NCBI GenBank assembly: GCA_030180135.1
Contig: CM058237.1
Span: forward strand, 103,989,904-104,053,903
Source: Orychophragmus violaceus
Taxonomy: Eukaryota > Streptophyta > Magnoliopsida > Brassicales > Brassicaceae
Reading direction: 5' to 3'
Length of the DNA: 64,000 nt
In this document: positions 1-11,420 of the stretch, one piece after another
Numbering within the stretch: position 1 is the first letter of the stretch
Layout: every line of letters begins with the position of its first letter
Program-made: the position numbers and the translations under genes
Notes under the pieces: model-generated
Seen by the model: only the letters and a program-made list of their open reading frames with translations
Told to the model about the DNA's origin: nothing
The model's database searches: none

Positions 1-795
1 AACATAATAACGAAGGGAATCGAAAGCACTGCGGCACATGCTCTCGACTGAAACTCTATCTATCTATCACGCAACCTCATCATCATCACCAACACACCAC
101 TGGGCCCTTACGCTTCTTGGTAACTTCCACGGGTTTCCACCGTTACCGACATGGTAACAAACCCCCGCGACTCCCAGACGGTAACACAAAGTCTCACGAT
201 CCAGGGCACTGTTCTCAGTCCATCGATACGCAGTGACTCCGGTTACCCCCGGCAACCCGAGCTTCCATGCAGTCCGGCCCTAGGATGCGACCCCGTATTC
301 TCCGGACTAGACACCTACGGACGTCACTCCATAGGTTCGCACCTGCCAGAACCACTACCGAAGGTTCGTGAACTGACCAGGTTCTCAATTCCCGAGGATC
401 CAATCGGGTCGGAAGTACCATAACGTATCCAATCACCTAGACTTGCGGGATCTAACGCACCCTAGAGTCCTAGTGCAGAAAGGTAAACACGCTCAGACTC
501 TAGCAATCAATCAGACTCGATGAACAATCAACCACAATCTCATCACCGCACCCCGCAAGTCTACACACACACCCGCACCACCGCCCTGACTCTGCACCAT
601 CCGAGTCAGCATCTACTAACTTAACCGGCCCCGTGACCGGGTTAAGTACACACACGAATCGCTCGGCCTAACACCGAGACAATCTAATAGGCCTGCACAA
701 CAAGGATACACAGCCACAACCTCGCAATCACACAATACAAACAATCATCACACAAGCAAGCCTATTAGGATTTCTAATGTCTTTTAACTCATTCA

Positions 796-897
796 CGTCC
801 GCTACACTGGATTAGCGGAATGCTAATCCGTAGACGGCTCACATTTCATTATCGTCCGCTACTTTGGATTAGCGGATTGCTAACCCGTAGACGGCTC
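796..897. repeat. 57-bp tandem duplication in gypsy LTR
   Basis: Two diverged copies beginning cgtccgctac start at 796 and 853 (period 57). Each contains ggattagcgg, gctaa(t/c)ccgt and agacggctc, so each copy holds a small inverted pair (ggattagc / gctaatcc). The second copy is partial. Confidence 0.8.
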
Positions 898-1756
898 CCA
901 ATCTCAACACTTTTCTTTTCTTAACCTTTCTTAGGTATCTTTTATCAACTCCCCGATCCGTCGGTTTAGAGCTAGTAGCTTACTAAACTCCCCGACATCT
1001 CACCGTTTATTTATTTCATTCATTTCTTTACCATTAAACCTCAACCGGGTATCATTCCATATGCTATACGTTTGTTAAGTTTACTTCCATCTTTTATAGC
1101 GTCTTAATTCCCGTACTTAGATTCATTCGAGATCATTCTTCTCTTACATAGATATATATGCATATACGGCCCTATCATACAACGACTATATGTATGCATC
1201 ACACAACATTACTACCAACCTAACGGCACACAACAAGTTTAATCCGTTTAATATTACGATCCTAGCATGCGTCTCGAAACCCTAATCGGTTTATCGTTAA
1301 TCCGTTAATTCAATTCTCAAACGTCATCAATTCATATCCGGGTATGAAATTACTTAATCTACGGTTTCTCGTTTCCCGATCTATATGCAATACTACTCTA
1401 CGGTGTTTGAGCCGACTCACATTGTTATTATGACGACGGACAGGCGGATTGATGGACTAGCGGAACAACGAGACCCGGCACGAACCCGAAGCTAACCCGA
1501 ACCTTCCCCGAACCTCCGTTGCTTTGACCCGACTTTGGCCCCGCACTTGACCGTAAAGTTGACCGAATGATTCTGATCGAGTCTCCAGACCATCTTCTCT
1601 CTCTCCTCCGGTTCTATTTCTCTTTCCTCCGGTTTTCTCTCTTCTCCACTTTCTCTCTCTTCTTTCTCTTTCTTCTTTTTCTCTCTACTTTCTATTTATT
1701 CTTTCTCTCTCCTATTTCTCTCTCTCTTCCTCTTCCTCCGGTCTTCCTCCTCCGGT

Positions 1757-2076
1757 CTCCTCCTCCTCCTCCTCCTCCTCCTCCTCCTCCTCCTCCTCCT
1801 CCTCCTCCTCCTCCTCCTCCTCCTCCTCCTCCTCCTCCTCCTCCTCCTCCTCCTCCTCCTCCTCCTCCTCCTCCTTCTCCTCCTCCTCCTCCTCCTCCTC
1901 CTCCTCCTCCTCCTCCTTCTTCTTCTTCTTCTTCTTCTTCTTCTTCTTCTTCTTCTTCTTCTTCTTCTTCTTCTTCTTCTTCTTCTTCTTCTTCTTCTTC
2001 TTCTTCTTCTTCTTCTTCTTCTTCTTCTTCTTCTTCTTCTTCTTCTTCTTCTTCTTCTTCTTCTTCTTCTTCTTCT
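1757..2076. repeat. (CTC)n then (TTC)n microsatellite
   Basis: About 53 CTC units, with one ctt interruption near 1874, switch abruptly near 1915 to about 53 uninterrupted TTC units. On the minus strand, the LTR sense strand, this is a pure purine run (GAA)n(GAG)n. Long apparent poly-Pro/Ser and poly-Arg ORFs here are only translations of the repeat. Confidence 0.97.
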
Positions 2077-2180
2077 CTCTTCCTTCCTCTCCCTCACGCT
2101 TCTTATCTTCTTTCTCTCCTCTTCCTCTCCTATATTATTGTGAGTTTTTGAGTTGTGAAGAAAAGGGAGGGGGAGAAGTC

Positions 2181-2190
2181 CTTTTTATAG
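2181..2190 (-). promoter_or_regulatory. TATA box of gypsy LTR
   Basis: Minus-strand CTATAAAAAG. The purine microsatellite begins about 105 bp downstream, so it would lie near the 5' end of the element transcript. Position is inferred from sequence only. Confidence 0.45.
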
Positions 2191-3096
2191 CAAAAGGGAG
2201 TTAATCTCCTTCCTCCACTTGTCTCTTCTCTTCCCCCAAACAAAGCCAAGACTTCCCTCCAGCTTTTGGCCAAAAAACACTCTTCTTTAGCCTTCTTCTT
2301 ACACCTGGAAGGCCCATGAAGAAGCCTCTTGAGTTTGGGCCACCAACCTTTGGAGATCCATTGAATCTAGCTTACAAAGACCCTTTTATTTTTCTCTTGC
2401 ATAATTTCGTGGCACAAGCTTGTAAATGGGCTTGCATTGGGTACATAGTGACTTCATACATCAGCTCTAATCATCCCAAACCAAGCCCAAGCTCCCTTGA
2501 ATTTATTTTGGAGTTTTAGTCATTAATCACCCATTAATGATCTAAAATTTATAACTTCATCTAGGCATCAATTATTGCTGAATCCTTTTAACCATAGATT
2601 CTACATCGTCTAATGGAGCTGTGGTCAAAATTCCATAATTTTTGGTGGCTTTTAGAGGGTCTTCTCGCTCGCCCGAACATTGTATCAGTTTCTCGGAAAA
2701 ACCCGGTTTTATGTTTAATATTTTAAAAACTCTTTAGCGGCTTCTATAAATCCACCAAGCCTCATTTTCAGATTCCAGATGCTCTTATATGAATTTAGAA
2801 ATTTGTTTTACCTCAATACGACAGCCGTAGCTGCCGTAATGAATTTTACAAGTTTTATCGGTTCTATCGGTTTCCTTTCCTGATAGTCCGATAAACTCAC
2901 CTACGGTCCGTTTCCACCATTCTTGATCTTATAAATATTTTTTTTATTTAAAAAGAATAACATTTGGCCCGTCTTAGCTTCCGGCTCGTATTTTGGTAAA
3001 ATTACCAAAATGCCCCTTAACTTCTCAAAATTACGAAAATGCCCTCCGTTGACTTTTCCGCTGCCCGTTGACCATTTCTTGATACAGGGTATTACA

Positions 3097-3110
3097 TTCT
3101 TCCCCACTTA
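3097..3110 (-). other. Polypurine tract of gypsy element
   Basis: Minus strand TAAGTGGGGAAGAA directly before the LTR start TGTAATACCC; primer site for plus-strand DNA synthesis. Confidence 0.65.
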
Positions 3111-4080
3111 CAGGAATTCGGTCCCCGAATTCTCCGTTACCAACAAACTTCGAATCGGAACTGAACCCCATAAGTTACTACTCCTGTAACCGATATGTCT
3201 GCTCCAACACCCGAACGCTGAATCAACTGGACTATACCCTCGATGCTTACTGACTTCTGAAACCCCGTCTTGCTCATGCCTTCAATATACTGACATCTCT
3301 AACTTCCCATACCAAAAACCTAACTCACGATCTTTTCTGGTTTCTCATCTTCTCGCTTTACAGACTCCGATCTTGATTCTCAATTAATTCTGCTTTGATT
3401 CTTACACTCTGATCTCAAGGTGAACCCACGCTTATGACCTATGTTGACTTTCGGACCATCGGTTTTCACATAACTTCTCTACACCGTCCTTCTCTCTGAT
3501 TACATATTCATTTCTCTTAACGGTACGACTCCATCCTGACACTTGTTCCCATCTGTGCCATATGATACTGCTTGAACTTTGAATCTGTAGCTACACTCCC
3601 AATGCTTCAACTGATTCTTGAACCATGGTTTTGCGCCCATTCTCAGCATATTGACATCTGTGAACTTCCCACGCGAAATGGCTTGACTCTCAATCAATCT
3701 CGGCTTCTCCATTTGATTACTTCGTTGATTCTGTTTCTAGTTTCCATACTCATACTTCCGATGTCCAGATGACTTCCTGCTATGAAATTGTGCACAACCC
3801 TAACACGTTGTCGCTTTGAATTCCCGACACCGAATTGTTTGATTCCTGATCGCTTCCTGATTCTCCATCTCCATTGGACTTCCGACTCATTTCCGATTTC
3901 GGACCATTGGTTCTGTCTTAATGCTCCAGTCTGACTCTTGACTCCATATATGCCATCTGACGATCTCCTTAACCGATATTCTGACTTCCCACTCTGATTC
4001 GACTTCCGCAATCACGCGACACTGACTCGTCCTCCACCCCCCTATACTTGTTCCGACACAGAGGTGTAGCTTCACATGGG
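3111..4080 (-). other. Degenerate gypsy 3' internal region, non-coding
   Basis: No frame resembling pol is left. Two weakly similar blocks near 3240-3310 and 3610-3690 share an atattgacatct-like core followed by aacttccca, hinting at old internal duplication. The right limit is set where composition changes to AT-rich and is approximate. Confidence 0.4.
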
Positions 4081-5414
4081 AAAGAAATAGGGGTATTTTC
4101 TTTAATTTTCATGCATGAAATTGGTTTCGCAAAACCATTTCCCATTCACCTAATTTACATCCCATTTTTGGTTGTTTAGCTAATTGTCCCTAATCTAAAA
4201 TGCTATATAATTTGTTTATTTTGGGCTGACATTTAGTGCAAAATAATTTTAGATAACTTCTCAGGTATTTTGTCTATCGTCTCAACCTCGGTCTAATGCA
4301 AATTCTTATTATACTTTTTTATTCTTCTTTAAATTTTACATCTAATAATGTTATTTATACTTCTAAGATATGACAATGCAATGTATCTCATATTCGGTCA
4401 TTTATTTTCTTTCTTTTATTTTTTTTTCCAGTTGTTGTTATCCTAACTAATTGAAGATTTTAGTTAATACCATTGCTGCATATCTCAATTTCTTCGATTT
4501 TCAAAACAAAATCAATATTTCATAAACCTAACTAGGGCTGGGAAATTTTATGAACTGAGACAATATTTCTGAATTCAAACCGAATTTCTCAAACGTAAAT
4601 CAAATTGAATTATAAAATAACCAAAATGATAAAAGTTTATATACTAGACTAATCAATTTCAAAATTGAACGAATTGTATCAAAACTGAATTGACCAAAAT
4701 TCATTTAAAATTAAACTTGAATTATAAATATGGAAAATATATTAAAATATTCATTATTAATAAAATTAGTAAATTATACGCTTTCTTATTTTTTTGTTAA
4801 AAACAAATTATATTTTGATCTCGAATGAGACTTATTTTTATAACCTGAAAAATCTGAAACCCAAGAAATATGAACCTAAATGAACAAAATTATATTTTGA
4901 TCATGAATGTGATATATTTATAAACCTCTAAAACTTCCCTAGCCGAATTTTACAAACCCAAACAAAACTAAATTATAAATTACTCGAATGAATTAAAATT
5001 TATGTTCTACGATCTTGAATTGAATCAAACCAAAACAAAATATAATTTGATTTTCAATGAGACTTATTTTTTAAAACCTGGAAAATCTGCGACCCTAAAA
5101 TCTGAATCAAACCGAATTATAGTGATTACAAATAGATCTATTTTCTAAATCTGAGATACCAAAAACCCAAACAAACCGAATAGTTGAATATCTTGCCAAA
5201 CCAATCCTAAACCCAATCACTTATTCACATTAAAGTTTTGATGTGTACTCAAGTTTTTTTTTAGTTTTTAATTTATTTATTGATGTGTTACCACAAATTT
5301 TTTTATTGAAATTTTAATATGATGCGTTTTTTGTTGTTCTTATTGGTTTTTATTATTTTACTAAAACAATCTATCTACTTAATATAACATGACATAAAGC
5401 TTTTGGTGTTTCAG
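4081..5414. other. AT-rich sequence without recognisable gene; three diverged repeat units
   Basis: No upstream eIF3i exons are visible here. Three degenerate units containing ttatattttgat / aatgagacttattttt / aacctg.aaaatctg occur near 4805, 4888 and 5038. They are interspersed with aaaccgaatt-type low-complexity sequence. Origin unknown. Confidence 0.5.
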
Positions 5415-5698
5415 ATTTTCAAATATTGTTAGCGGTGGTGAAGATGCCGTAATTAGAATATGGGATGCTGAGGTAGACTTATAAGGTGGCTTTCTTTGTG
5501 TATCAATTTCACCTAAGTCAATATGATTAGCTTTAAACTTATGTCTGGTGATTCAGCCATTGTTGCTAGACTGGGAAATTGTTCAAGGAATCAGATGAGG
5601 AAGTGGGTCACAGGAAGACCATTACATCGCTCTCTAAAGTAACTGATGATTCTCATTTCCTTACAGGTTCACTAAACAAAACTGCATGTCGTATGTGT
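5415..5698 (+). pseudogene. TIF3I1: eIF3i/TRIP-1 gene fragment (WD40 repeats), 5' part of relic
   Basis: eIF3i is a WD40 beta-propeller subunit of translation initiation factor eIF3. An exon after a tttcag acceptor reads NIVSGGEDAVIRIWDAE (about 5415-5472). A GT...AG intron follows (5473-5569), then an exon reading TGKLFKESDEEVGHRKTITS, continuing SLSKVTDDSHFLTGSLNKTA (5570 to about 5690). This matches the central region of plant eIF3i as remembered. A gtatgt donor-like site follows, and Copia-1 then inserts at 5699. No exons for the N-terminal repeats are visible upstream, so the copy is 5'-truncated and not functional. Sequence after the insertion resumes at 12931. An eIF3i paralogue is equally possible. 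Confidence 0.85.
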
Positions 5699-5964
5699 TG
5701 TTGGGAATGTCCTCAAATCTATTGTACTTGCTCTAAGTGAAAGTCGTATAGTCGAGATGAGACAATCACATAACACTAGGTAGTCATAACGCTTTGCTAG
5801 AAGCCACTTATGATCAATGAGTTGAGAACTCATTGCTAGTGTTATATGATCCTACAGGGTCACACACCTAAGCAAACTGGGCGTTAAAGACGAGGTTGAT
5901 CATTAATGTAATGATCCAATGAATGCATATGTGATATGCATTCGATATCAATGTTCTGGGGAAG

Positions 5965-5999
5965 CGTCGATCGTTGCAGTAGTGCATCGATCGATGCAC
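5965..5999. promoter_or_regulatory. Paired CGATCG motif in Copia-1 U3
   Basis: CGATCG cores at 5968-5973 and 5988-5993, 20 bp apart, with flanks gcgt/ttgc and gcat/atgc. The pair lies about 65-100 bp upstream of the TATA box. The copy in the 3' LTR is at 12515-12549. The same arrangement occurs in Copia-4, A and B LTRs. Regulatory role is inferred. Confidence 0.55.
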
Positions 6000-6062
6000 T
6001 CGCGGATTAATCAGATTAATTCGGTTTAATCGTTGGTTAATTCCGTTGTGGTTTAAGCCGAC

Positions 6063-6070
6063 ATATATAA
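6063..6070 (+). promoter_or_regulatory. TATA box of Copia-1 5' LTR
   Basis: Sequence atatataa in acatatataagatat; a plausible LTR promoter element. Confidence 0.55.
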
Positions 6071-6381
6071 GATATATGGTCGACCTAAACTCGTCCCTAA
6101 CCTAATTCACAGCCACTAGAACACAGATAGAAACCTCTCTGGAGATTAGATCTCTGTAAGGCACTAGCATCCCTGCGGTCCAGTTTGTGTGCGTGTGGAT
6201 GCCAGTAGAGGCGCAACATTTGAGGCGCTTCGTGATCTCGATTATCTGCAAACACTTCCGCTGCATATTCATCAGGTAATCTCGAGATCTGATAGATTCA
6301 ATTATATGAACCTTAGATCCTAGGCTCGGAATTCAGACTAGGGTTGCTAATCCTGATTAGAACTGCTAGAAATTCCTTCAG

Positions 6382-6393
6382 TGGTATCAGAGC
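6382..6393 (+). other. Primer binding site, tRNA-iMet (Copia-1)
   Basis: TGGTATCAGAGC, complementary to the 3' end of plant initiator tRNA-Met, one base after the LTR end. Confidence 0.95.
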
Positions 6394-6530
6394 TTTAGGG
6401 TTCCATTGAATCTGTAGCATGATGATTAGATTAGTTGAATCTAGATTTTTGTATAATTGATACAAGCATGCTAAAAATCGTTTGATCAAAGTAACCTAGT
6501 TTAGGGTTTTTTGTTCGAAAACGTTTTAAG

Positions 6531-6668
6531 GTTTTTCGCATAGTGTCGATCGTTGCCAATCGGGCATCGATCGACGCAGAGCGAAAACCCGAATCAATTT
6601 AGGGTTTTTCGCATGGTGTCGATCGTTGCCAATCCGGCAACGATCGATGCAGGGCGAAAACCCGAATA
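6531..6668. repeat. 73-bp tandem units with internal dyad symmetry
   Basis: Two copies (from about 6531 and 6604) of gtttttcgcat.gtgtcgatcg...gcgaaaacccgaat. In the second, TCGATCGTTGCC and GGCAACGATCGA are perfect 12-bp inverted arms around a 5-nt loop. Confidence 0.85.
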
Positions 6669-6685
6669 AACCTAGTTTTTGCCTA

Positions 6686-6720
6686 GTGTCGATCGATGCA
6701 ATTGTTGCATCGATCGACAC
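6686..6720. repeat. Perfect 16-bp inverted repeat with 3-nt loop
   Basis: Arms GTGTCGATCGATGCAA and TTGCATCGATCGACAC separated by ttg. Each arm also contains its own CGATCG palindrome. Could act as a DNA binding site or as an RNA hairpin in the leader. Confidence 0.95.
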
Positions 6721-7047
6721 AGCCTCGCGAGATTGTTGGATCGGTTCAATTGGATTGGACCGGTTATCGAGCTTGGTTAATAATGGTCGAACACTGTGAA
6801 TGGTTTGATGGCGATTGTTTTGATTAGGTTGGCATCGACCGATGCTAACGTAGCATCGATCGATGCTTACCGGTATTCAAAACCGGATCAATTGGATTGA
6901 TCGGTTATCGCGGATTAATTAATTATAAGAATTAAAACATAGTAAAACTGAACGTTTTAAATGGTTCCGTTCCTCAACCAAATATCAAGTGATACTTGAT
7001 GTCTTTCCAATCTTGTCAACTGTCAAGACTCATTTCATTGTACGATA

Positions 7048-7142
7048 GGCTTGCAGTGCAAGGTATCAACAATTACATGAGTAAGGCAGGAAGTAATCGT
7101 GTTAATGGGCTTGCAGTGCAAGGCATCAACAATTACATGACT
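7048..7142 (+). repeat. 60-bp direct duplication in Copia-1 leader
   Basis: ggcttgcagtgcaagg(t/c)atcaacaattacatga starts at 7048 and again at 7108. Confidence 0.9.
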
Positions 7143-7442
7143 GAAGAGATTGGTTTACTTGACTGGGCCATCAAAATCGTTTTGGGCTCAGAGACATCAG
7201 GTGGATTGGACATAAGATGTCGATCCACAACCAAGAGTTATATTGGATATAACTAGCAAGGTTGTTGCTTACCTAAATAGCTAAAGTTGAGTGATAGCCA
7301 GTGGCTCACTTGAATTTAGTAAAATATGGGTCTTGGATCATTATATTCATCTGAGGAAGCATTGATTGAATATAATGCGAGTTTTCTTAAAAGTTAAGAT
7401 TTCTCATTTCTTGAACATCATAACTAAACCTTTTTCTTTTCT

Positions 7443-10400
7443 ATGTTCTCAACTATGACTACTACCCATAATAATTCTTTCTCCCTGCGATCCGTCCTTG
7501 AGAAGGACAAGTTAAATGGATCGAATTTTCTCGAATGGTATCGGAACTTGAGAATTGTTCTCAAGCAGGAGAAGCGGGACTATGTCCTTGAAAATGTTCT
7601 CCCTGAAAAACCGAGAGCCAATGCTCCACATGCAGAAAGGAATGCTTGGGATAAGCATTCCAATGATGTGGTCGATGTGAATTGTCTCATGTTGGCTACC
7701 AAGAACTCGGATTTGCAGAAGCAATACGAGAACGTGGAGTCGCCCGTGGAGATGATCACTAGCCTGAAAAGTATGTTTCAGGAGCAAGCACGAACTGAGA
7801 GATACCAGACGGTTAAATCTCTCATTGAATGCAAGCTACCAAAAGACAGTCCAGTCAGTCCTCATGTCATTAAGATGATGGGTTATATTGATAACCTGGG
7901 GAAGCTGGATTGTCCCATTAGCCAAGAGTTGGCTACTGACATCATTCTGCAGTCACTGCCGTCAAGTTATGATCAGTTTGTTATGAACTATAACATGAAT
8001 AACTTGACAAAGACATTGACTGAGCTGCATGGCATGCTCAAGACAGCTGAGCCAAATATCAAGAAGGGCACTCCTAATGTACTTATGGTACAAGGAGGTA
8101 AGAAGTTTAAGAAACTTGGCAAAGGTAAGGGAAAGGGCAAGGCAGTCCCGGTTGAGAACCAGGACACGCCGGCGCCGGCCCCAAAGCCCAAGCCGGGCCC
8201 ATCTGAGACTGATAAGTGCCATTACTATAAAGAGCCTGGGCATTGGAAGAGAAATTGCAATAAATTCTTGGAAGAGAAGAAGAAGAAGAAGAAGACTTTC
8301 GAGACTTCATCTTCAGGTATTTATGTTATAGAAGTAAATGTTACTACTTCTGGTTCTACTTCTTGGGTATTGGATACCGGCTGTGGTGCTCATATTTGTA
8401 CAAATATGCAGGGCCTAAGCAACAGTAGGAAGTTGGAAAGGGGACAAGTGGACCTGCGCGTGGGGAATGGAGCAAGAGTTGCTGCATTAGCCGTAGGAAC
8501 ATATAACTTGTCTTTACCTTCTGGTTTGGTTTTAAAGCTTAATAATTGCTACTATGTACCTGATATAAGCAGAAATATTATTTCCATTCCTATTTTGGAT
8601 GTGGAAGGATATCAGTTTTCAATAAAGAATAAATGTTGTTCTTTTGATTACAATGATATATTTTATGGTAGCAGCCCATTAGAGAATGGGCTTTATGTTT
8701 TAAACCAAACTGCACCAATCTATAACATTAACACCAAGAGATTCAAATCAAATGACACGAATCAGACTTTTCTTTGGCATTGTCGTTTGGGCCACATAAA
8801 CGAGAAACGGATCCAAAAGCTCCATAGTGATGGGCTTCTGGGCTCATTTGATTATGAATCATGTGAGAAATGTGAATCTTGTTTACTAGGCAAAATGACT
8901 AAGGCCCCTTTCAACAAACAAAATGAAAGGGCCAGTGACTTATTGGGCCTTATACATACAGATGTATGCGGCCCAATGAGCACAAGTGTCAGAGGAAATT
9001 TTCGATACTTCATTACCTTCACTGATGATTTCAGCAGGTATGGCTATGTCTATTTAATGAGACATAAGTCGGAATCTTTTGAAAAGTTCAAAGAGTTCCA
9101 AAATGAAGTACAGAATCAACTTGGCAAAAGTATTAAGGCTCTTCGATCAGATCGTGGATGAGAATACTTGAGCCAAGAATTCAGTGATCATTTGAGAGAT
9201 TGTGGAATTGTTTCACAACTCACTCCTCCTTGAACACCACAATGGAATGGCGTGTCTGAGAGGAGAAATCGGACTTTATTAGATATGGTTCGGTCAATGA
9301 TGAGTCTCTCAACTCTTCCATTATCCTTTTGGGGATACGCTCTAGAAACGTCTGCGTTTACACTTAATAGGGTTCCGTCAAAATCAGTTGCAAAGACACC
9401 ACATGAGATGTGGACTGGAAATGTTCCGAGTGTGTCTTTCCTGAAGATTTGGGGTTGTGAAGCTTATGTTAAGCGATTAATTACAGATAAGCTCGAACCC
9501 AAATCAGACAAGTGCTACTTCGTTGGTTATCCTAAGGAAACCAAGGCATACTACTTTTACAACCAATCCGAGAACAAAGTGTTTGTTGCTCGGAACTGCG
9601 TTTTTCCTGAGAGAGAGTTTCTTTCCAAGAGAAACAGTGGGAGTAAAGTACAACTCGAAGAAGTTCGAGAACCGCAGGAAAATGCTCAACCTGTAGAGGA
9701 AGAGCAACAGTTGGATCTACAAAGAGTTGTAGAACCCGCGCCTGTGGAGCCTGAAATTCGCCGATCCGAAAGGATCCGTCACGAACCCGAGAGATATGGA
9801 TTTCTCGTAACCAATTGTCATGATTTGTTAATCATTGACAGTGACGAGCCAGCGAATTTTGAAGAAGCAATGATGAGCCCTGACTCCGAAAAGTGGCTGA
9901 AAGCCGCTGAATCCGAAATGGGATCCATGACACAGAACCAAGTATGGACTTTGGTTGATTTACCCAATGGTGCAAGACCCATTGAGTGTAAATGGATTTT
10001 CAAGAAGAAAATTGATGTGGATGGAAATATTCAGATATATAAAGCAAGGCTAGTGGCAAAAGGTTTCAAACAAATTCATGGTATTGACTATGAAGAAACC
10101 TATTTACCTGTCGCCATGCTTAAATCCATTCGGATTCTCCTAGCAACAGCTGCTCATTATGATTATGAGATCTGGCAGATGGACGTGAAAACAGCTTTTC
10201 TTAATGGAATTCTGGAAGAGGATGTGTACATGACACAACCCGAAGGTTTCATCGATCCAAATGAAACTAGGAAAGTATGCAAACTTCATCGATCCATTTA
10301 TGGATTGAAACAAGCATCTCGGAAGTGGAATCTTCGTTTTGATGAAGCAGTCAAAAAGTTTGATTTCATCAGAAGCGAAGAAGAACCATGTGTTTACAAG

Positions 10401-11420
10401 AAGACTAGTGGGAGCGCAGTTGCATTTCTCGTGTTGTATGTAGATGACATACTTCTTCTCGGAAATGACTTTCCGTTGTTACAGTCTGTTAAGACTTGGC
10501 TCGGAAGTTGTTTTTCAATGAAAGACATGGGTGAAGCCGCGTATATTCTTGGAATAAGAATCTATAGAGATAGATTAAACAAGTTAATTGGACTGTGTCA
10601 AGACACTTATATCGATAAGGTCTTACACAGGTTCAGAATGCAAGATTCCAAGAAGGGCTTCATACCAATGTCTTATGGCATAAGTCTCAGCAAGAAGCAG
10701 TGTCCTGAGACACCTGCTGAGTGAGATCGCATGAGTCGGATTCCCTATGCCTCGGCGTTGGGATCCATCATGTATGCTATGCTCTGTACTCGTCCAGATG
10801 TTGCTTGTGCTTTAAGCATGACGAGTAGATACCAATCGGATCCAGGTGAAAGTCACTGGACAGCAGTCAAGAATATTCTGAAGTATTTGAGAAATACTAA
10901 AGATAAATTCTTGGTGTATGGAGGAAGTGATGAGCTGGTAGTAAGTGGTTACACAGACGCAAGTTTCCAGACAGACAAAGATGATTTCCGATCGCAATCT
11001 GGTTACATCTTCTGCCTGAATGGCGGTGCAGTCAGCTGGAAGAGTTCCAAGCAGGACACTGTAGCAGATTCCACAACTGAAGCTGAGTACCTCGCTGCTT
11101 CTGAAGCGGCAAAGGAGGCTGTTTGGATCAAGAAGTTCATCACTGAACTTGGTGTGATTCCTAGCATCTCTGAGCCAGTGGCTTTGTATTGTGACAACAA
11201 TGGAGCCATTGCGCAAGCAAAGGAACCTAGATCACACCAGAAATCCAAACACATAGAAAGACGATATCACCTTATCCGTGATATTGTGAATAGAGGAGAT
11301 GTGAAGATCAGCAGAGTCCCTACGGATGAGAATGTTGCTGATCCACTGACCAAGCCCCTCCCAAGGCCTAAGCATGAGTTTCATACAACTGCTGTAGGCA
11401 TTAGATTTCTTAAGATATGA
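7443..11420 (+). pseudogene. Copia-1 gag-pol polyprotein, three in-frame TGA stops
   Basis: One continuous frame of about 1,325 codons starting MFSTMTTT; a second ATG four codons on is equally possible. Gag of the UBN2 type lies in residues about 15-230. The zinc knuckle near residue 260 reads CHYYKEPGHWKRNC, with the second Cys replaced by Tyr, so it is probably broken. Protease motif VLDTGCGAH is near residue 310. Integrase has the HCRLGH and CEKCESC zinc finger, then IHTDVCG and TFTDDFSRY catalytic Asp regions and GVSERRN. RT has LYVDDILLLG. RNase H ends with DNNGAIAQ and SKHIERRYH. Stops are TGA at 9159-9161, 9231-9233 and 10722-10724. The first two replace GGA glycine codons kept in Copia-3. 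The TGA at 9159 falls inside the integrase core, so no full polyprotein is made. Confidence 0.95.

Larger units (their letters stand above)
1..3096 (-). repeat. Long gypsy LTR (left end outside window or undetermined)
   Basis: On the minus strand the LTR begins TGTAATACCC at 3096, immediately after the polypurine tract. It contains a 57-bp tandem duplication, a TATA box and a 320-bp trinucleotide tract. ORFs across it are repeat artefacts or short random frames. No partner LTR is present, so its length cannot be fixed; anything up to about 3.1 kb fits. Confidence 0.5.
1..4080 (-). mobile_element. Ty3/gypsy retrotransposon relic: LTR plus 3' internal end
   Basis: Read on the minus strand, a purine-rich tract with the gypsy-style context gaattcggggac is followed by TGTAATACCC, the start of an LTR. 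The LTR runs left toward the window start and degenerate 3' internal sequence lies to the right, up to about 4080. No gag or pol reading frame survives, and no second LTR or target duplication is in view. Its left end is not determined. It appears related in PPT context to the two gypsy elements further right. Superfamily call from PPT and LTR start only. Confidence 0.6.
5699..6380 (+). repeat. Copia-1 5' LTR
   Basis: 682 bp, TG...CA. Carries a CGATCG motif pair at 5965-5999 and a TATA box at 6063. Followed directly by the primer site. Confidence 0.97.
6394..7442 (+). other. Copia-1 untranslated leader with hairpin-forming CGATCG pairs
   Basis: About 1.05 kb between primer site and gag ATG with no supported ORF. 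It holds four CGATCG pairs (6543-6578, 6616-6652, 6686-6720, 6831-6867). The first two sit in 73-bp tandem units flanked by gtttttcgc and gcgaaaaccc, making larger dyads. A 60-bp duplication follows at 7048-7142. Confidence 0.75.

Noticed and set aside
1567..2151. 194-codon ORF with long Pro and Ser runs, and an Arg-run ORF opposite
   Set aside because: Both are translations of the CTC/TTC microsatellite inside an LTR; no flanking domain.
6531..6867. Regularly spaced repeats suggesting a CRISPR-like array
   Set aside because: Plant nuclear DNA, only four irregular units, each internally palindromic and inside a retrotransposon leader.
9159..10724. Possible UGA recoding in the Copia-1 polyprotein
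   Set aside because: Sister elements have sense codons at these sites and no readthrough context recurs; ordinary inactivating mutations are simpler.
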